A stretch of DNA of 64,000 bases. Source: Lepas anatifera (lineage: Eukaryota; Arthropoda; Thecostraca; Lepadidae). The position numbers and the translations under genes were made by a program. The stretch is from assembly GCA_034440635.1 (NCBI GenBank), contig JAOTON010001682.1, positions 526,501 through 590,500 of the forward strand, read 5' to 3'. Each line of letters starts with the position of its first letter. The stretch's first letter is position 1. The notes below the pieces were generated by a model. The model did no database searches and had not been told where the DNA came from. It saw only the letters and a program-made list of their open reading frames with translations. This document shows positions 49,251-61,768 of the stretch, piece by piece.

Positions 49251-50145
49251 CCTACAGCCAACCACATTCCATAACGACTCTCCGCTTCATCCTCTCCTGA
49301 ATCCAGCAACCACCCATAACTGTTCTAACCCCACACAGTTTTAATTACCGCGCACATCCAAACACACCACATAAAGGCCAACACAACCAATAGCCCACAG
49401 GGAAGAGCAGTCACAAAGTTCACGCTCGCCCGCCCAGGCGTCCAAACGTGCACGCCGCAGTACCGTACTTCTGCCGTGGACGGGATGGAATAGATGCCCC
49501 GGGGCGAATTGAAACTGCTGGGTCGGGCGTCACTGTACATTGTTTCTGAGTGTTCCCACGCTGGGTTTTAGGGGTGGTAGATATCATTGAGTTAACGTGT
49601 GCGCCCACAGTTGAACCACAACTCATTTCATGAATGTACTCAGCTCATGGCAGTTCCATTCTAGCTCTCTATCCACCCTGTGCGACAATGAAGCTTATAA
49701 GGACACAGTTTGCACAAGCACAACACTACATTTTCGCATCAGTTCACCCTTGCACTGTTACTTTACAACTCTAAGTTAAACAGAGTTGCCTCCACAGTCC
49801 CCGGGGAAACTAGCCTCAGGCGATCTGAGTCACAGCGAACGAGCAAAAGTGTGGGAATGTGCTCGAAAGTGGTGCAGGAACACACAGTCGCGGCCCAGGC
49901 ATGTCCGGCACAGCACCGGTATTCACAATGCAGAAAGCGAGGAGGGTACACTTTGCAACCGGTCTATTGACTATATGATGCAGGCGTGGTGTAGAGGAAT
50001 GCGTTGCGTTATAGGCTGATGCAGGTGGTGGTGAAATGTGTTTGCGACGGGGACATTCCAGTGGCAGCGGAATGTATGCGGGATGCTTTATGCTAGGTCA
50101 GTTTATCCAGAGAGCAATCTGATCTAAATGTGCGCACCTGTTGTT

Positions 50146-50323
50146 CAATGGCGGATGTAAGGGAGGCTACGGACTCACAACCCCCTCCTCCAGAAATGCC
50201 TGAGTAATATAATAAATATATAATATATAATAAATGCATCGCCGGAGGCTGGTCCGAGGCAATGTCGGGACAGGCTCAAGCCACCTAGCTCCCCCCGAAA
50301 TGAAGTTCCTGGATCCGCCACTG
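50146..50323. mobile_element. hAT-type MITE with an internal AT microsatellite
   Basis: Left end CAATGGCGGATGTAAGGGAG, right end TTCCTGGATCCGCCACTG; flanking octamers CTGTTGTT and CTGCTGTA match at 6 of 8. The core carries an expanded AATATATAATATATAATAA stretch, making it about 15 bp longer than typical copies. Confidence 0.78.
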
Positions 50324-51460
50324 CTGCTGTAATTGATCACTTGACGAGCTGTTAACTAAGTTTGTATCACAGCCATTCTGCGTCCGCAAAATTGCTCAGT
50401 CTCTTTCTCGACAAATTCTGGCGTGCAGTGTAGTGCAATCCTTCCGACACCCAGCTGAAGGTATCAAGAGTGAGTCAGATTTCAAGACGAGCCACCTTGG
50501 ACGCCCCTGAAAGCGATTTGAATCAACCAGTAACAATGTACTGGACGTTAAAATCTTTTTTCGAGGTTTTACCTTGTCCCTGAAGTGACATGTGAATATA
50601 TAATGTCTGTGTTCTGTTTAATTTCTATTTAATTACTTCACCTACATACGAATGTTCATCTGTTGGTGCTTTGTACTTAAACAACAAATAAATATTAAAA
50701 AACACACCTACAATCGAGTGAGCCGTCGTGGGTGTAAAGGGTGGTGGGTCATCGACATTTTTGCCCGGAGACTGGGCCCACGGGTAAATACCGGCGAGGT
50801 TTTGAAACGCGTGTGGGCTGGGTTCTGGCCCCGGGTGAGAAATGAAGCATTATGCCAATGGAATGACACGCCGCAGGCGTTTTGATGTGATTCGTTTAGG
50901 AAGAGTTAATCGGACGTGTGTGTTTCGATTACGGAGACGTTTCTACGGCTCCCAAAGTTTAATCGGGTTCAGGTTTCCTATCGTCTTCAGACCATGGCAA
51001 TTATGGCGAGTGTTTGATCGGGTTCGCTTCTCTCTTCTGTCTCGGATCACTTTCACGGTCCCAAAACATTAATCTCGCCCATATCATTGGCTGTCTGGTT
51101 TTCACCGCAATTTTCCCACTAATGATAGATATAGAAAGAAGACGACATTCCTCCCGTTATTTCTTTCTTTCTGATTAACATGATTCCTGTTTTCTTTTTA
51201 ACGCAGAGAATTGTGACAGCTCAGATGCCGTACCATACAGTCGGAAAAACAGATAAGAGCGTAAAAATAAGAATTAGAGTCTCGGTTCAGTTCAGCCTAA
51301 CTACACAAACCCATTACCAACAATTCCTCCTAATTTACATCCCAAAACAATTCAACAGACCAATAAACCAACGGAGTAGAGCTTGGTTGCCGCAAAACGG
51401 AGCTTGAAACAAGAGAGAGGAGGGGAATAGAAGAACTTAGAGCACCTAGCCGTTTTTTGA

Positions 51461-51496
51461 GACCCGTGCTTCTTCGTGCCAAAGAAAGCACGGGTC
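51461..51496. repeat. Stem-loop with 11-bp arms
   Basis: GACCCGTGCTT and AAGCACGGGTC are perfect inverted copies around a 14-nt loop. There is no T-run or tRNA-like context, so it is recorded only as structure. Confidence 0.75.
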
Positions 51497-52876
51497 GTAC
51501 CACAGACCGATAACGGAAAACTGTCAGAATAGAAACCGTTTTACTTTCTTTGTTCGTCATCGGCTTCTGACAGCTGCCAGTCTCGTCAAAACAATACAAC
51601 TCCGTTGAAACTCAAACAGGTGTTCCCTTCACAGAATCCAAGCACCGGCTTTAAAACCCCTTGGGACATGCGGAAGAATCTGAATTGTTTCCCACAGCTA
51701 TTCGCATTCACACAGAAACCACCTGGTGAACAGGTGTTGGATACGGCTGCACATTTCTGTGTCATCACACCGCACCGTGTTCAAAACCAGCTCACACCGA
51801 GCTATTATCAGCAAGTTCGCACGAGAAAAAGCTATACTAGGTCAATGTGATGGGAACTGCAGTGTAAAAAGGAATTGATACGAATTCAAATCTGGGCAGG
51901 AAGCATTCTGGAAGAAGGAAACAAGCAGAGGAAATACCGAATTCGTTAAAGGTAGTTTATGAAAGAGAAGTTAACGGTTCAAAAAATGTTATACCCTTCT
52001 CGTGAGTTGAGTTACAACTCCCAATACTCAATTTCCCTAAGTTCCACTATCAGCAGACCAGACTTGACCAGCTGACAAACGCGTGATTTCAGTCCGCTGA
52101 TTGGTGATTGCCAGCTGGCGAAAGCTGCGTCCGCGACCGTTGATTGGCTGGTCAATCTCCCGCTGGGAACGATCGCAGTGCCATCTGTCGTGTTTGGAAA
52201 TCACGTACAACGGACAGCGTCTGCAGGTGGTATTCAGAAGAAAAACAACGCCAGGTTTGAATAGGGCCCTACGACATGGGCTTTGTTGTGATTCCGGACC
52301 TGCTGGTAAAAGTATCGGGATTGTAGTTGGTTGGGGATGAAGTATTGCATGAACATTTTAGCCCAGATAGAAGAATGGCACGATAAGGATGGAATACAAA
52401 ACCAATAAAAGGGAATATGCGCACGTTCACCAAAAACCTGGTTTCGTATTTGTTTCTCTCTCATTTCACCTTTCGAGAAGAAACAGTGTTTATTTTGAAC
52501 TTCCTCGCATTCACAAACTATAATTCTAACAAAAAATTAAAATTAACGCTGGAAAAAGAAAAACACAACACTCTGGCGTCATTGTTAACGTGGTTGCGAT
52601 ATTAACTAAAGGGAAGGTTGCAAATTGCATCTATGTAAGATGCATACATGTATAACTTTGTTAATGTCTGGCGTCAATATTCAGTACATCTGCTTCTCAG
52701 ACGATCCTCCATTGGCGGAGATTCTCTTCAGCTGCCGAGCCCACTCACCTCCGACCATGACCGCTGTCTACCAGCCGGCGCGGCCTAGAGCCAGAGTACA
52801 TCATCGCTCTGATATAACTATCCAATCCAATTCAATCCATTCACGGATTGGATTGTCAGAGAGCTCAGCAAGTTTT

Positions 52877-52950
52877 GGATCTGGATGTGAACTTCACATT
52901 GTGGATCTGGATGTGAAACCATACTTCACATTGTGAAGTATGGTTTCCAC
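52877..52950. repeat. Short direct repeat ending in a cruciform-prone palindrome
   Basis: GGATCTGGATGTGAA occurs twice, at 52877 and 52903. The second copy runs into a palindrome in which 52913-52930 pairs with 52932-52950 around a single central base, with one bulge. A second small inverted pair (CAATCC/GGATTG) lies at 52.83 kb. Confidence 0.85.
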
Positions 52951-53299
52951 TTTGTCGATTTAGTCGTATCAATATGGATCGAATTCAAATTGATAATCAT
53001 TGATTTGGATTGTATTTTGGCTGATCATCGTGATGTGCAAACAAACTGGCTTGGGTTTGTCCGGATAGGGATCTTTAGTCGATAGGGGGGAGATTGGGAT
53101 CAGATACGGACCGGATTGGATCAAAATGTTCTCAGCCATGACATACTCTACCATGTGCGTGTGCGTGTGCGTCCGAGCACAATGTGCGTGTGATTGGAGC
53201 CGCGCGGGCGCAGGCGGGGTGCGGGGAGACGCGGGGACCAGCCGGTGCGGAGTGTTCAGGGGACAAGGCCAGGTAATGGCCGACGTCAGTCACAGAGGT

Positions 53300-53300
<1 letters not shown>

Positions 53301-53354
<54 letters not shown>

Positions 53355-53462
53355 GTGAGAGTTTGTGAGTGACTAAGTCACTGAGTGAGTGAGTGAGTGA
53401 GTGACTGAGTTTGTCAGTGAGTGACTGAGTTTATGAGTGAGTGAGTGAGTGGGGGAATGAGT
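53301..53462. repeat. (GA)n then degenerate (GAGT)n microsatellite
   Basis: About 25 GA units (53301-53352) pass into GAGT/GACT tetramers with interruptions up to 53462. The order suggests the GAGT part arose from the GA run by mutation and expansion. Confidence 0.95.
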
Positions 53463-56400
53463 AAACGAGCGAACGAATAGGCAAGCTGCTTTTTTTAGTA
53501 TCCTAGTACCAAAAGTCACACGTTAAATAAACAAGCTAAACTGGTGCATTTTACGCAACAAAGCTTGAACAAAATCTCTACCTCACCCAAGGACAGACAT
53601 CCCAATCCCATACGACACACGTGGCGACTCCCACGCCATCACCCTTTTTCTCAGGGCCAGGATACCTCTCCATCCCACCCTCCCACCGGGCCGGCAGACC
53701 CGTTAGCTCTCTCCTGCTGTGAGGCGCATCGCCACCAATGTCACGCGGGATTTGACGCGAAAATCAAACGTCTGTTCTTCATTTCTGTGTCTGCGTGCCT
53801 GCTCGTTTCGTTGGCTGTGCTGGATCACGTGACCAAGAACCAAAACAAAACAGATATATTGCGAAGAACGGAGACTCGTAGTGGAATACTACTTTCAACA
53901 TGACGTTATTGTACCATGAATTGTAGCACATCCAAAATATGTTAAACAAAATTGGTTAAAGGCGTCTTCCCTGAAAAACAGGGGAGGAGCAACTAAGGTG
54001 TCGAAGGCCGGGGGGAAGGGGGCTAAAGATTATGTCTTTTTGAATTAATTTAGCGGTAGCGTGCCCATACCCAGGGGTTCAAACCAACTACCGCACAAGA
54101 CGACTATAAAAAATGCATCACCGTCTCATTTAATTTCAGGACACAGAAACATGCCATACTTGGCCCAGAGCAGCCCGTGTAGATATCGATGGGGCTTATC
54201 GAAATAATCAGCACTGATGCCCAGTTTGATTCCTTAATCCCTCGTCAAAAGTCAGGGCGCGGTGCGATTCACATCCATAGCACATCCATAGAAGGGACTA
54301 GTGACTGCTGATTTGAGCCGTGTGCGACCTGCATAGGAATAACCGCTGAGACAGCGCACTTTGGGGCACATTAGCACACGTAGTGGCATTAATATAACCA
54401 TGCATGGGTTAGGATTAGGCACCAGTGATATAGAAAAATAATTTATAGAGTGGAGAAATTTAGTGTAAAAAAATTAACTGAGATGGCACGTTCAAGCTCC
54501 ACGTTTTGTTCCGACATAACATCCTCATACTTCATGTTTTTATCATTGATTATCGCAAGTCACACTGCAAAACTAACCTCTAAATCTTCTCTGCTCCCTT
54601 ACGACAGACCTCAGCGAACACTGTGACCCTATAAATAAAGATTTAAGAGAGTTCCTGCTTCAGATAATTGCACCGCCAATGCAAAGCTGATGACCTGCAA
54701 AATAAGACCATGCACGATGCAGAAGGCGACACACCCCTCGTATTACTACGGTTTACGTCATGCTTGTGCTTATGACGTACTTCTCTGAAGTGAGCCCCAC
54801 CTCAGCCTTTGGCCCAGCGCCAATACCTGAGATTGCCTCTCGGTGCTGGTAAGCAGTGCTGCAAAGTTGGTTGTTGAGTCTAGGACCGACTCAGGGTGAT
54901 AATTATACCTGTTTTCTATTTTAGATTCTATCAGACTATTAAAGTATATCATTTTTTATTACATACACTCCTATATAGATAGTTATTCCTAAAAGATGCT
55001 CTAATTTGTTTGTTTTCTAGGATATATAAGAGCATGGTTGTCTTCACAAGACTAGTGACCCAAGATTCAGGGTTCAGGTATGTCCTGTGATCCAATAAAC
55101 GACCAAAGCGAAACCAGGAGAGGGGTGTCGACTCAGTGTCTATGACGACATCAACTCCGGGCAAAATTTCTGCTAGAAAGCTCCTCAAACTAAAGCTCTT
55201 CTGAATTTCACTTAAAAAATAGTGCATTCTTTTCAACGCCAGATCATAACTCCAAATAGCTATTTCCACCTGTCTTTCCCGGAGACGAGTTCATAATCTC
55301 GATCGAATCCCTAGCCTGCTGACGTGACACAGATTGGATGTTCACACTGATATCCAGACAGACTGTTGACCGATTGGATTGGGTTATATTTTCCCGATAA
55401 TTTTGATACTTTCGGATCTGAATATCGATTCAGACTCCGCTCCCAGCCGATCTAGATTACTCGCCTACCGCCGTATAAATAAATGACCGATAAATTTCAG
55501 GCGTCGCTTTTCTACAATGAAATAAACACAATGGCCGATCATTTTACACATCAACGTTCACGTTTTAGCCATCAAATAGAAAGCATTGACTACAACATCC
55601 AGCGCCATTAAGGTTCAAAATCGCGTCCTAGTCGCCCTGTTACGATCGTAAGGCGCCGTTAGTGCGTGCTGCACGTTAGGAACAATCGCAGCGTGACGTA
55701 ACACTCAAGCCATGACGTCATACACCAGAAGCGCGCTTTGGTGACGGCCCCAGGCTATGGATGTGCGTTTGTTGGATAGAAATGGTGGTACATGGTAGCG
55801 ATTCAATGAACGGAGAAGAAATGGAGTGGAAAAACTGATCGACCGGCAGAATTTTGTCGGTGATTTGCACGATTTTCCAATGGTTAAGAGGTTTCAACAG
55901 TCTACAGGATTGTCTTTCTTTTTTTAACCAGAGTTAAAATAATCTGCCAAACTGTTTCCTTTTTAGCCATCCCTTGAGAAAAATTAATTATCAGCCGATA
56001 TTCAGATTGCAAGGAATAATCGTCTAGCCTTGGTCAAGTAGACTACGCACACAGAACTTCTAGGCGTATTTTCACTGCTGTTTACCACTAATTTGCCTTG
56101 AAATTCAAGACTACTTGAGAAGTGATTCACCATCCACCTCTTTATGCAAACCCGAGTCAATTTTCCGCACCCCACTCCCTTGGGGTGCCGAAGGAAACGA
56201 CGCCGCACTAGAACGAAACACGGACCAAAATCGCATGAAATATTCATTCCTTCATTACCTTTCCCAATGACCGCCTCCGTAGGGACTAGCCAGAATGCAG
56301 ACTCAGGGTCCTCGCAAGCCCTGGACATGATTTGAATGAAGAGGAACAAGCTGGCTGTATTCTCTGTGATAGTTTTATTCTACACATGCTGAATGCGTTC

Positions 56401-57183
56401 CACCGGTCTTAGCGCCTAAGGGGCTGTTCACACCACAACATATGCCGGGAAAACGCGACGAGAACGTGAGAACAGCTTGTTATACGACGTCTATTAGATG
56501 CGCGTTACTGGCAGCGCACCAGCCGCAGATTTGTCCGTAAAAACCTCGGTTTGGTTTTCTTCTAACGGGCCCCATGTTATCTCTGCTGCCTGGGATATTC
56601 CCGAGGGTTGGATACATTGGTAACAAGCCCTTGGTTACGGGAAATCGATGGCATTAGCGTAACGAGGTGTACTTTAGTGGTTGAGAAAGCCAAACATATT
56701 TACCAAATGTCTGAATTTTGTTGTGAACGAGGGAAAGAATGGCTGCCGTAGCCTCAGCCCAACTAAGTGAAGCTTTTGGATCATATACGATAAATTATCT
56801 ATCAATCGACAAATTATCAACTTCGGCTGACCACTTATGTAAGAACCCACTATCAAAATAAAAACCAATGAAATAAAACTAAAATCAAATAAACTAAGTA
56901 AAACATTCACAGTCCAGCACATCAATCAACCCAAACCCTCACTCCAACACATCAAGCCACGCATTCCGTCAAACATTTCTACCACTCCCGAACACAAATC
57001 TAGCAGTCCGTAACTAATGTAGTCTTCCAGTGCTAGGGCAGGCCTCGCCTCACCGAACTGACTACCCGCATGGACAGCGGAAGTTGTTATAGAGACTGGG
57101 GCCGTGACGGATCGTCAGCATAGGCGCTGCCGAGGTTGTCGCTAGCGAGGTAGGCTGACTGATACTGAAGAGACAGGAGAGAC
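53463..57183. other. No recognised gene; unique sequence
   Basis: The minus-strand frame at 54949-55269 is 106 codons long but lacks splice support and similarity. A CRE octamer lies at 55713, beside a CGCTTTGGTGAC word also seen near the 29.1-kb cluster. Confidence 0.45.
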
Positions 57184-57217
57184 GATATTCTGAAGCTTGC
57201 AGGAGCTTCAGAATATC
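57184..57217. repeat. Short perfect hairpin, 14-bp arms
   Basis: GATATTCTGAAGCT and AGCTTCAGAATATC are perfect inverted copies separated by 6 nt. It lies 70 bp before the larger hairpin at 57288. Confidence 0.85.
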
Positions 57218-57287
57218 AAGCTAGCTCACATGAGGTCTCCGGAAGCCTTAACCAGTTTGAAATATATTGGGCTATCACAGACATAAT

Positions 57288-57387
57288 GTGATGCAGGTGA
57301 ACACACAGAGTTATTGGATTTGCATTATATTTCACAAAATAAATATAACGTAAATCCAATATCTCTCTCTGTGTTCACCTACATCAC
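57288..57387. repeat. 100-bp imperfect hairpin
   Basis: GTGATGCAGGTGAACAC at the left pairs with GTGTTCACCTACATCAC at the right, and ATTGGATTT pairs with AAATCCAAT further in, with a few mismatches and a 2-nt bulge. The stem is about 45 bp with an A-rich loop. The sequence TTTGAAATAT flanks it on both sides (near 57256 and 57390), possibly a duplication. It looks like a small foldback MITE or a miRNA-precursor-like hairpin. Confidence 0.8.
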
Positions 57388-59261
57388 CATTTGAAATATC
57401 TTAGTAAGAGCTCCATTTTCGAGAAAGGCCTTAAGTGGGCCTTTTAAACCCGCAAAAAAGCCCAAGAAGCGGCTGAAAACTAAGGTGTAGAAAGAAAACC
57501 AAAACCAGACCAATCCACAAAACAAGAGAACAAAAGCAAACAGAAAGAATATCAGACAGGAACTTCATCCCATTTCCACAAACGCTGTTATTCTGTCCAG
57601 TCGTGGCTCCTGGTCATGTCGACAGACCGGTCGCACTACACCAGCGACAGCAGCGTGGTAATCCACCATGTCCTCACATAAAAAGGCAGCGCGTCTGAGG
57701 CGCTCAACCACCGGAAGTCCGACTTCCGGCTGTGTTCGGCCGCACAGAACGGCCGAGAATACCCAGCGAAAAACCGTGTCACAGCGCTCAGCAGACGTAG
57801 TTCCAAACAGCACGTGGGAGAGCGGAAGGGAGCCAAAGAATGAATCTGCTACGCTCAGAGAAGAAGTTGTTTGCATCTACGATTTATTGACCATAACTGT
57901 ACACCCGGTAATTTTGACAGCCAAGATTAGTCTATGGCAGTTGTCTTTATAACAACGCATTTCTACGATAAGAGCCGTTAGTCCCCTCAACATTTGGCTG
58001 GCATCGCTCTTGTCGACTGCAGGTTCATTAGCCATGGTTATATCAGAGCTGACTGCCGTAGACACAACAGGGCTTACAAAAACAACGAAAACAGTGTTTC
58101 AACCGAAACATCAGGGGCCTTCGCTGAGATAAGTTATCGTTTTATAAGTATTGCTCTGGACGATTTTCTTACATTGCGTAAAATATTAACAGTACGGAAA
58201 CCCGTCTCAAAAATAAGCATGCGCCTTCAATGAAGGGAAGCCTCCTTTCAAAAGTTCGCTCAAAGAACGAATGGATATAAAAGACCTTCGCACAGCCTGA
58301 ACTCAGCGATATGCAATGACTGTAATCCCACGAAACCAGTCATACAATCCAAATTCCACGATCGATGCACTAATAAGACATTCCAGATTCATACTAAACC
58401 TACAGAACTACCCCAGCAGATTTCGTGCGTGATGATACCATCGAACTTTTGCCGACTAAAAACCAATCGGAAATTATACAAAAAAATAGAACAAGCCCAT
58501 GGCAGGTAGTAACCTTGAGAAGTTCAACAACTCGGAGTCATACCAGCCTCCAATAAGGCAAAAACCAGTGTCAATGACTCGGTAACAATCCTTTGACGAT
58601 CCTGGCGTCACAGCTCCGTGGTACCGGGCATTCCAGGCGCGGAACGCGTTAGCAGGAGCATTACTGGTATCCGATTCATATGTATCCAGGTGAGGCATCC
58701 TCCAGTGCTGAAGATCGATCCTGGACGTTGTACAAGGGCAATCATTGTCCGGTCTTTCTTTGCTGTTGTTCGTGATATTCATGATTTGATATTCTGGACG
58801 TACTCCGTTTTTTGGCGTTTAAATAGAAATTACTTTATTGAAAAGGCGAGTAACTAGCAAAAAGCCCAGGCATGACAAAATTGCTAGCATCATTATCAAA
58901 CAAAAAAATTTGATTTGACATTCTACCATTTCGAACTCTATCTATGCATCTGAACCTTATGTTAAAGGCTTACTTTCAATTCCCGCACCTTAAGTATGAG
59001 CAAAAACGATCAGGATTCAACATCAAATCAGAACAGCCGCACTCATGACTCCAAATCTGATCCCACCACTATTAACCATGACTAGGGTTCCACGTAAGCC
59101 ACCTGCCCTTATTCTTGGAAGCTGTCAATCTAACCTCAGCCATTTTACCCACTACCCATCATGCTAAAATATAGCCCGTATTCTAGGGTCCTCTCCACTT
59201 ATTCCTCACCATGCGCCCTCTTCTCTCCAATACCTAATCAGGCGAAAAGCAGCGCCGTTAA

Positions 59262-60397
59262 CCTTCGCCCGGGTGGGGGTCTTTTAGACCCCCTCGGGTT
59301 TTTCCGAAGTGACCAAAAACGGCGGCGCGCAGCGCCGCCAAACTCAGTCTAGCTGTTCCTTCATCATTTTTACATCTTTCCTGAAAATTTTGGCTCAAGG
59401 TCATATTAGGTCAGGTCACCAGGTCAGGTGAAGTGACCTCACCTCAAAAATACTTAGGACGGCATAACTAAAAGAAGGGTTAATCGATCAAGTTGAAACT
59501 CATACCACATCTTGGGCCCACCAGGAGCTACAACATTTGTTCCGGGATTTTGATATTGGTGACCTAAGGTCATGTGCAGAGCATGACCTCCCCATTGCAA
59601 TGCATGGGGAAAATCACGAATGAGCTTTTCTCGTAAGTATGGATGGAATCAACTTCAAACATCGGTTGCGACTTGCTCTTAGCCCATTTCTGAAGCTGAT
59701 ACCAAATTTTTGACTTGTGACCTTTAAAGGTCACCTTAGGTCAAATAAGCATTTTTGGTGTTTTTCTTATAAATTTTGAATAAACTAGATAGGCTTTTAT
59801 TTTGTCACCAAGTGTTTGTATAGTCACTGAAGTCAAATGATATACATCATGACTATACCAGGTCATTGTCAGACCGTTGACCTGAGTCGGTCAATTCTTA
59901 AATTTGACCTGGCATAGCAATATATATATCATTCGATTCGTATTGACGAGAGGATTGCAATGGTGTATAAACTATGGCTGTATCTTGTTTGGTTTGGAAG
60001 CTATTAGCGAAAAGTAAACGCCCTTATGCATGGTGGCTATGGACATTCCCAAGAATATGCCCAATATTTATGACCTTAGCTCCCTAGGCTTTGACCTGAC
60101 ACGAAAATGAATGCCACTGTAATGAAGCACATTCAAGAGCTTTCGAATGGTGTTAGAAAATGTTTCTAGTATATAGTTTCTGAGATATAGGAGGTGTTCT
60201 TAGTACACCTCATATTAGCGATTTTGACCTATTTTGACCTCTGGTGACCTTGATATTGACCTGACAAGAAAATGACCAATATTTTCGATATCATTTTCGA
60301 AGAGTTTCGATTGCCGTTTTGCGCTTTTTCTAGTCTTTAGTTTTTAGATCGTGGTCTTTTTACCCCCACCAGGCGTGGCTCTACCCGCCCCGGGCGG
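59262..60397. mobile_element. Possible TTAA-flanked non-autonomous element dense in AGGTCA half-sites
   Basis: TTAA stands at 59258-59261 and 60398-60401. Just inside, the left end reads CCTTCGCCCGGGTGGGGG and the right end, inverted, CCGCCCGGGGCGGG, a short imperfect inverted repeat. TTAA targets with CC-starting ends fit piggyBac- or Kolobok-type elements. A stem-loop GGGGGTCTTTTAGACCCCC sits near the left edge. Between 59398 and 60262 I count 20 AGGTCA/TGACCT hexamers where about 0.4 are expected by chance. No long coding frame is present. The element boundaries are an inference; the hexamer density is directly visible. Confidence 0.45.
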
Positions 60398-61556
60398 TTA
60401 ATTGTCCCTCCAGGGCTGGCCTCCAGACCGGAAGCCTTGGCTTGAAGAGGATGTGGCCGGGCAGGTGGTCAGGAGAGACGTCAGGGGGCCACAGGAGGGG
60501 GAGGGGGCGTCCTGAAATCTGAGGCCCCCCGCACACTGACGCTAAAGCGGGGTTAATGGAGGAATTGGGTGTGATGTGGGTGACGTGACCGGGAGGGATG
60601 ATGTTACGGAGATGGGTTGATGTGTTCACATTTTGATGTGGAGCGATTCGTAAGAGGATGAGCACGGTTTGCCTTATCATCAATTTTGACATCGACGGCA
60701 TTAGACAAATACTACAAGAGCAGATTGCTTACAAGTCGGTGTTTTCTATGATCTACATCTTTGACGTCATAAACAAAGCAAAATTCAAACGTTTCCAGCC
60801 TGCGTCAAACTGCTATCAGAATATAACTAAACGTACAGTACAACTTTCTCTCCTCTTACTAGCTGTGCCTAAATTTGTTTCGTGGGTCATAGAATACTTA
60901 TATGGGACATCCATTATACAATACTTGAGCACCCACGCATCCAACCAATAACATCACTCTACAAGATGATGGACAGGTGATATCAATAATAACCAGCATC
61001 GCCAACGCAATGGGAAAATGCGTAATAACACGACAACCTCCATCCAACAGCTACTTCAATTTGTACCGCGAGCGCTTACGCCACGGATCGCTGGGAGAAT
61101 GTCAGCACTTCCCCAACTACCCTGACCCCCAGTATCAGTGGAAACTCCGTCCCGGCTGATAACACCCCGTGGGAAACCACCTGCGCTTTTTCCCATGGCA
61201 ACAGCGTATGGATAGTGCGTATACAATACGACAAAGCATGCGTAAAGCGGGGAGGGAGCGCTGCCTAAAACACCACGTGCTCGCGAGAAGCTATGGGAAT
61301 TTTTTGTGAAAAGGCAGGAGATGAGATCGGTCTTGAGTGATGGGAATGTATTGAGCCGGAGTAAAAGTAGAGATATTGATCGCTGCAGTTTAAATTTGGG
61401 CTACATTAACAACACAGATCGGCTCGTAGCTCGATCGTGCACGTTTCGATCCGTTATCACTGATATATCATGTGAACCACCTGTCCATTTCGAGCGAGTC
61501 TCACTCTAGCTTTGTTTCTGCACTAGATGGACTTGTTAGATGCGTTGGGTAATGAT

Positions 61557-61768
61557 GCCGCCCCGGTAGCTCAGTTGGTAGAGCGCTGCTTCGGCCCGCT
61601 GCTCGAAGCATGCAGTGGCGGGCATGCCCAGGCTTGGATCGCTCCCTGAGACGCTCCGGCCTCAATAGTTTACCCGACGTCAAGTCGGCTGGCAACTGAC
61701 TGGTGAGAGGGTGACCTGAGCGGGGCGGCCGTCCCTGTGCTTTGTGGGACGTTAAACTTTGGCTTCTA
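61557..61768 (+). mobile_element. tRNA-headed SINE of a second type (V-SINE-like)
   Basis: It starts with a near-perfect tRNA-like head GCCCCGGTAGCTCAGTTGGT followed by AGAGCGCTG, with a degraded B box near GGCTTGGATCGC. The body contains GGCTGGCAACTGACTGGTGA and ends with GTGGGACGTTAAACTTTGGC. The head cannot fold into a functional tRNA (no matching acceptor arm or T arm), so it is a SINE and not a tRNA gene. The central TGGCAACTGACTGGTGA part and the ACGTTAAA tail resemble V-domain SINEs reported in molluscs and other animals, from memory. Its body and tail differ from the three SINEs at 2.2, 39.8 and 47.3 kb. Confidence 0.7.

Noticed and set aside
54949..55269. 106-codon minus-strand frame as a gene
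   Set aside because: No similarity, no splice support and AT-rich ends; length alone is within chance for this window.
61557..61640. Functional tRNA gene
   Set aside because: Only the A box is good. The acceptor and T arms do not pair, and the head continues into a SINE body.
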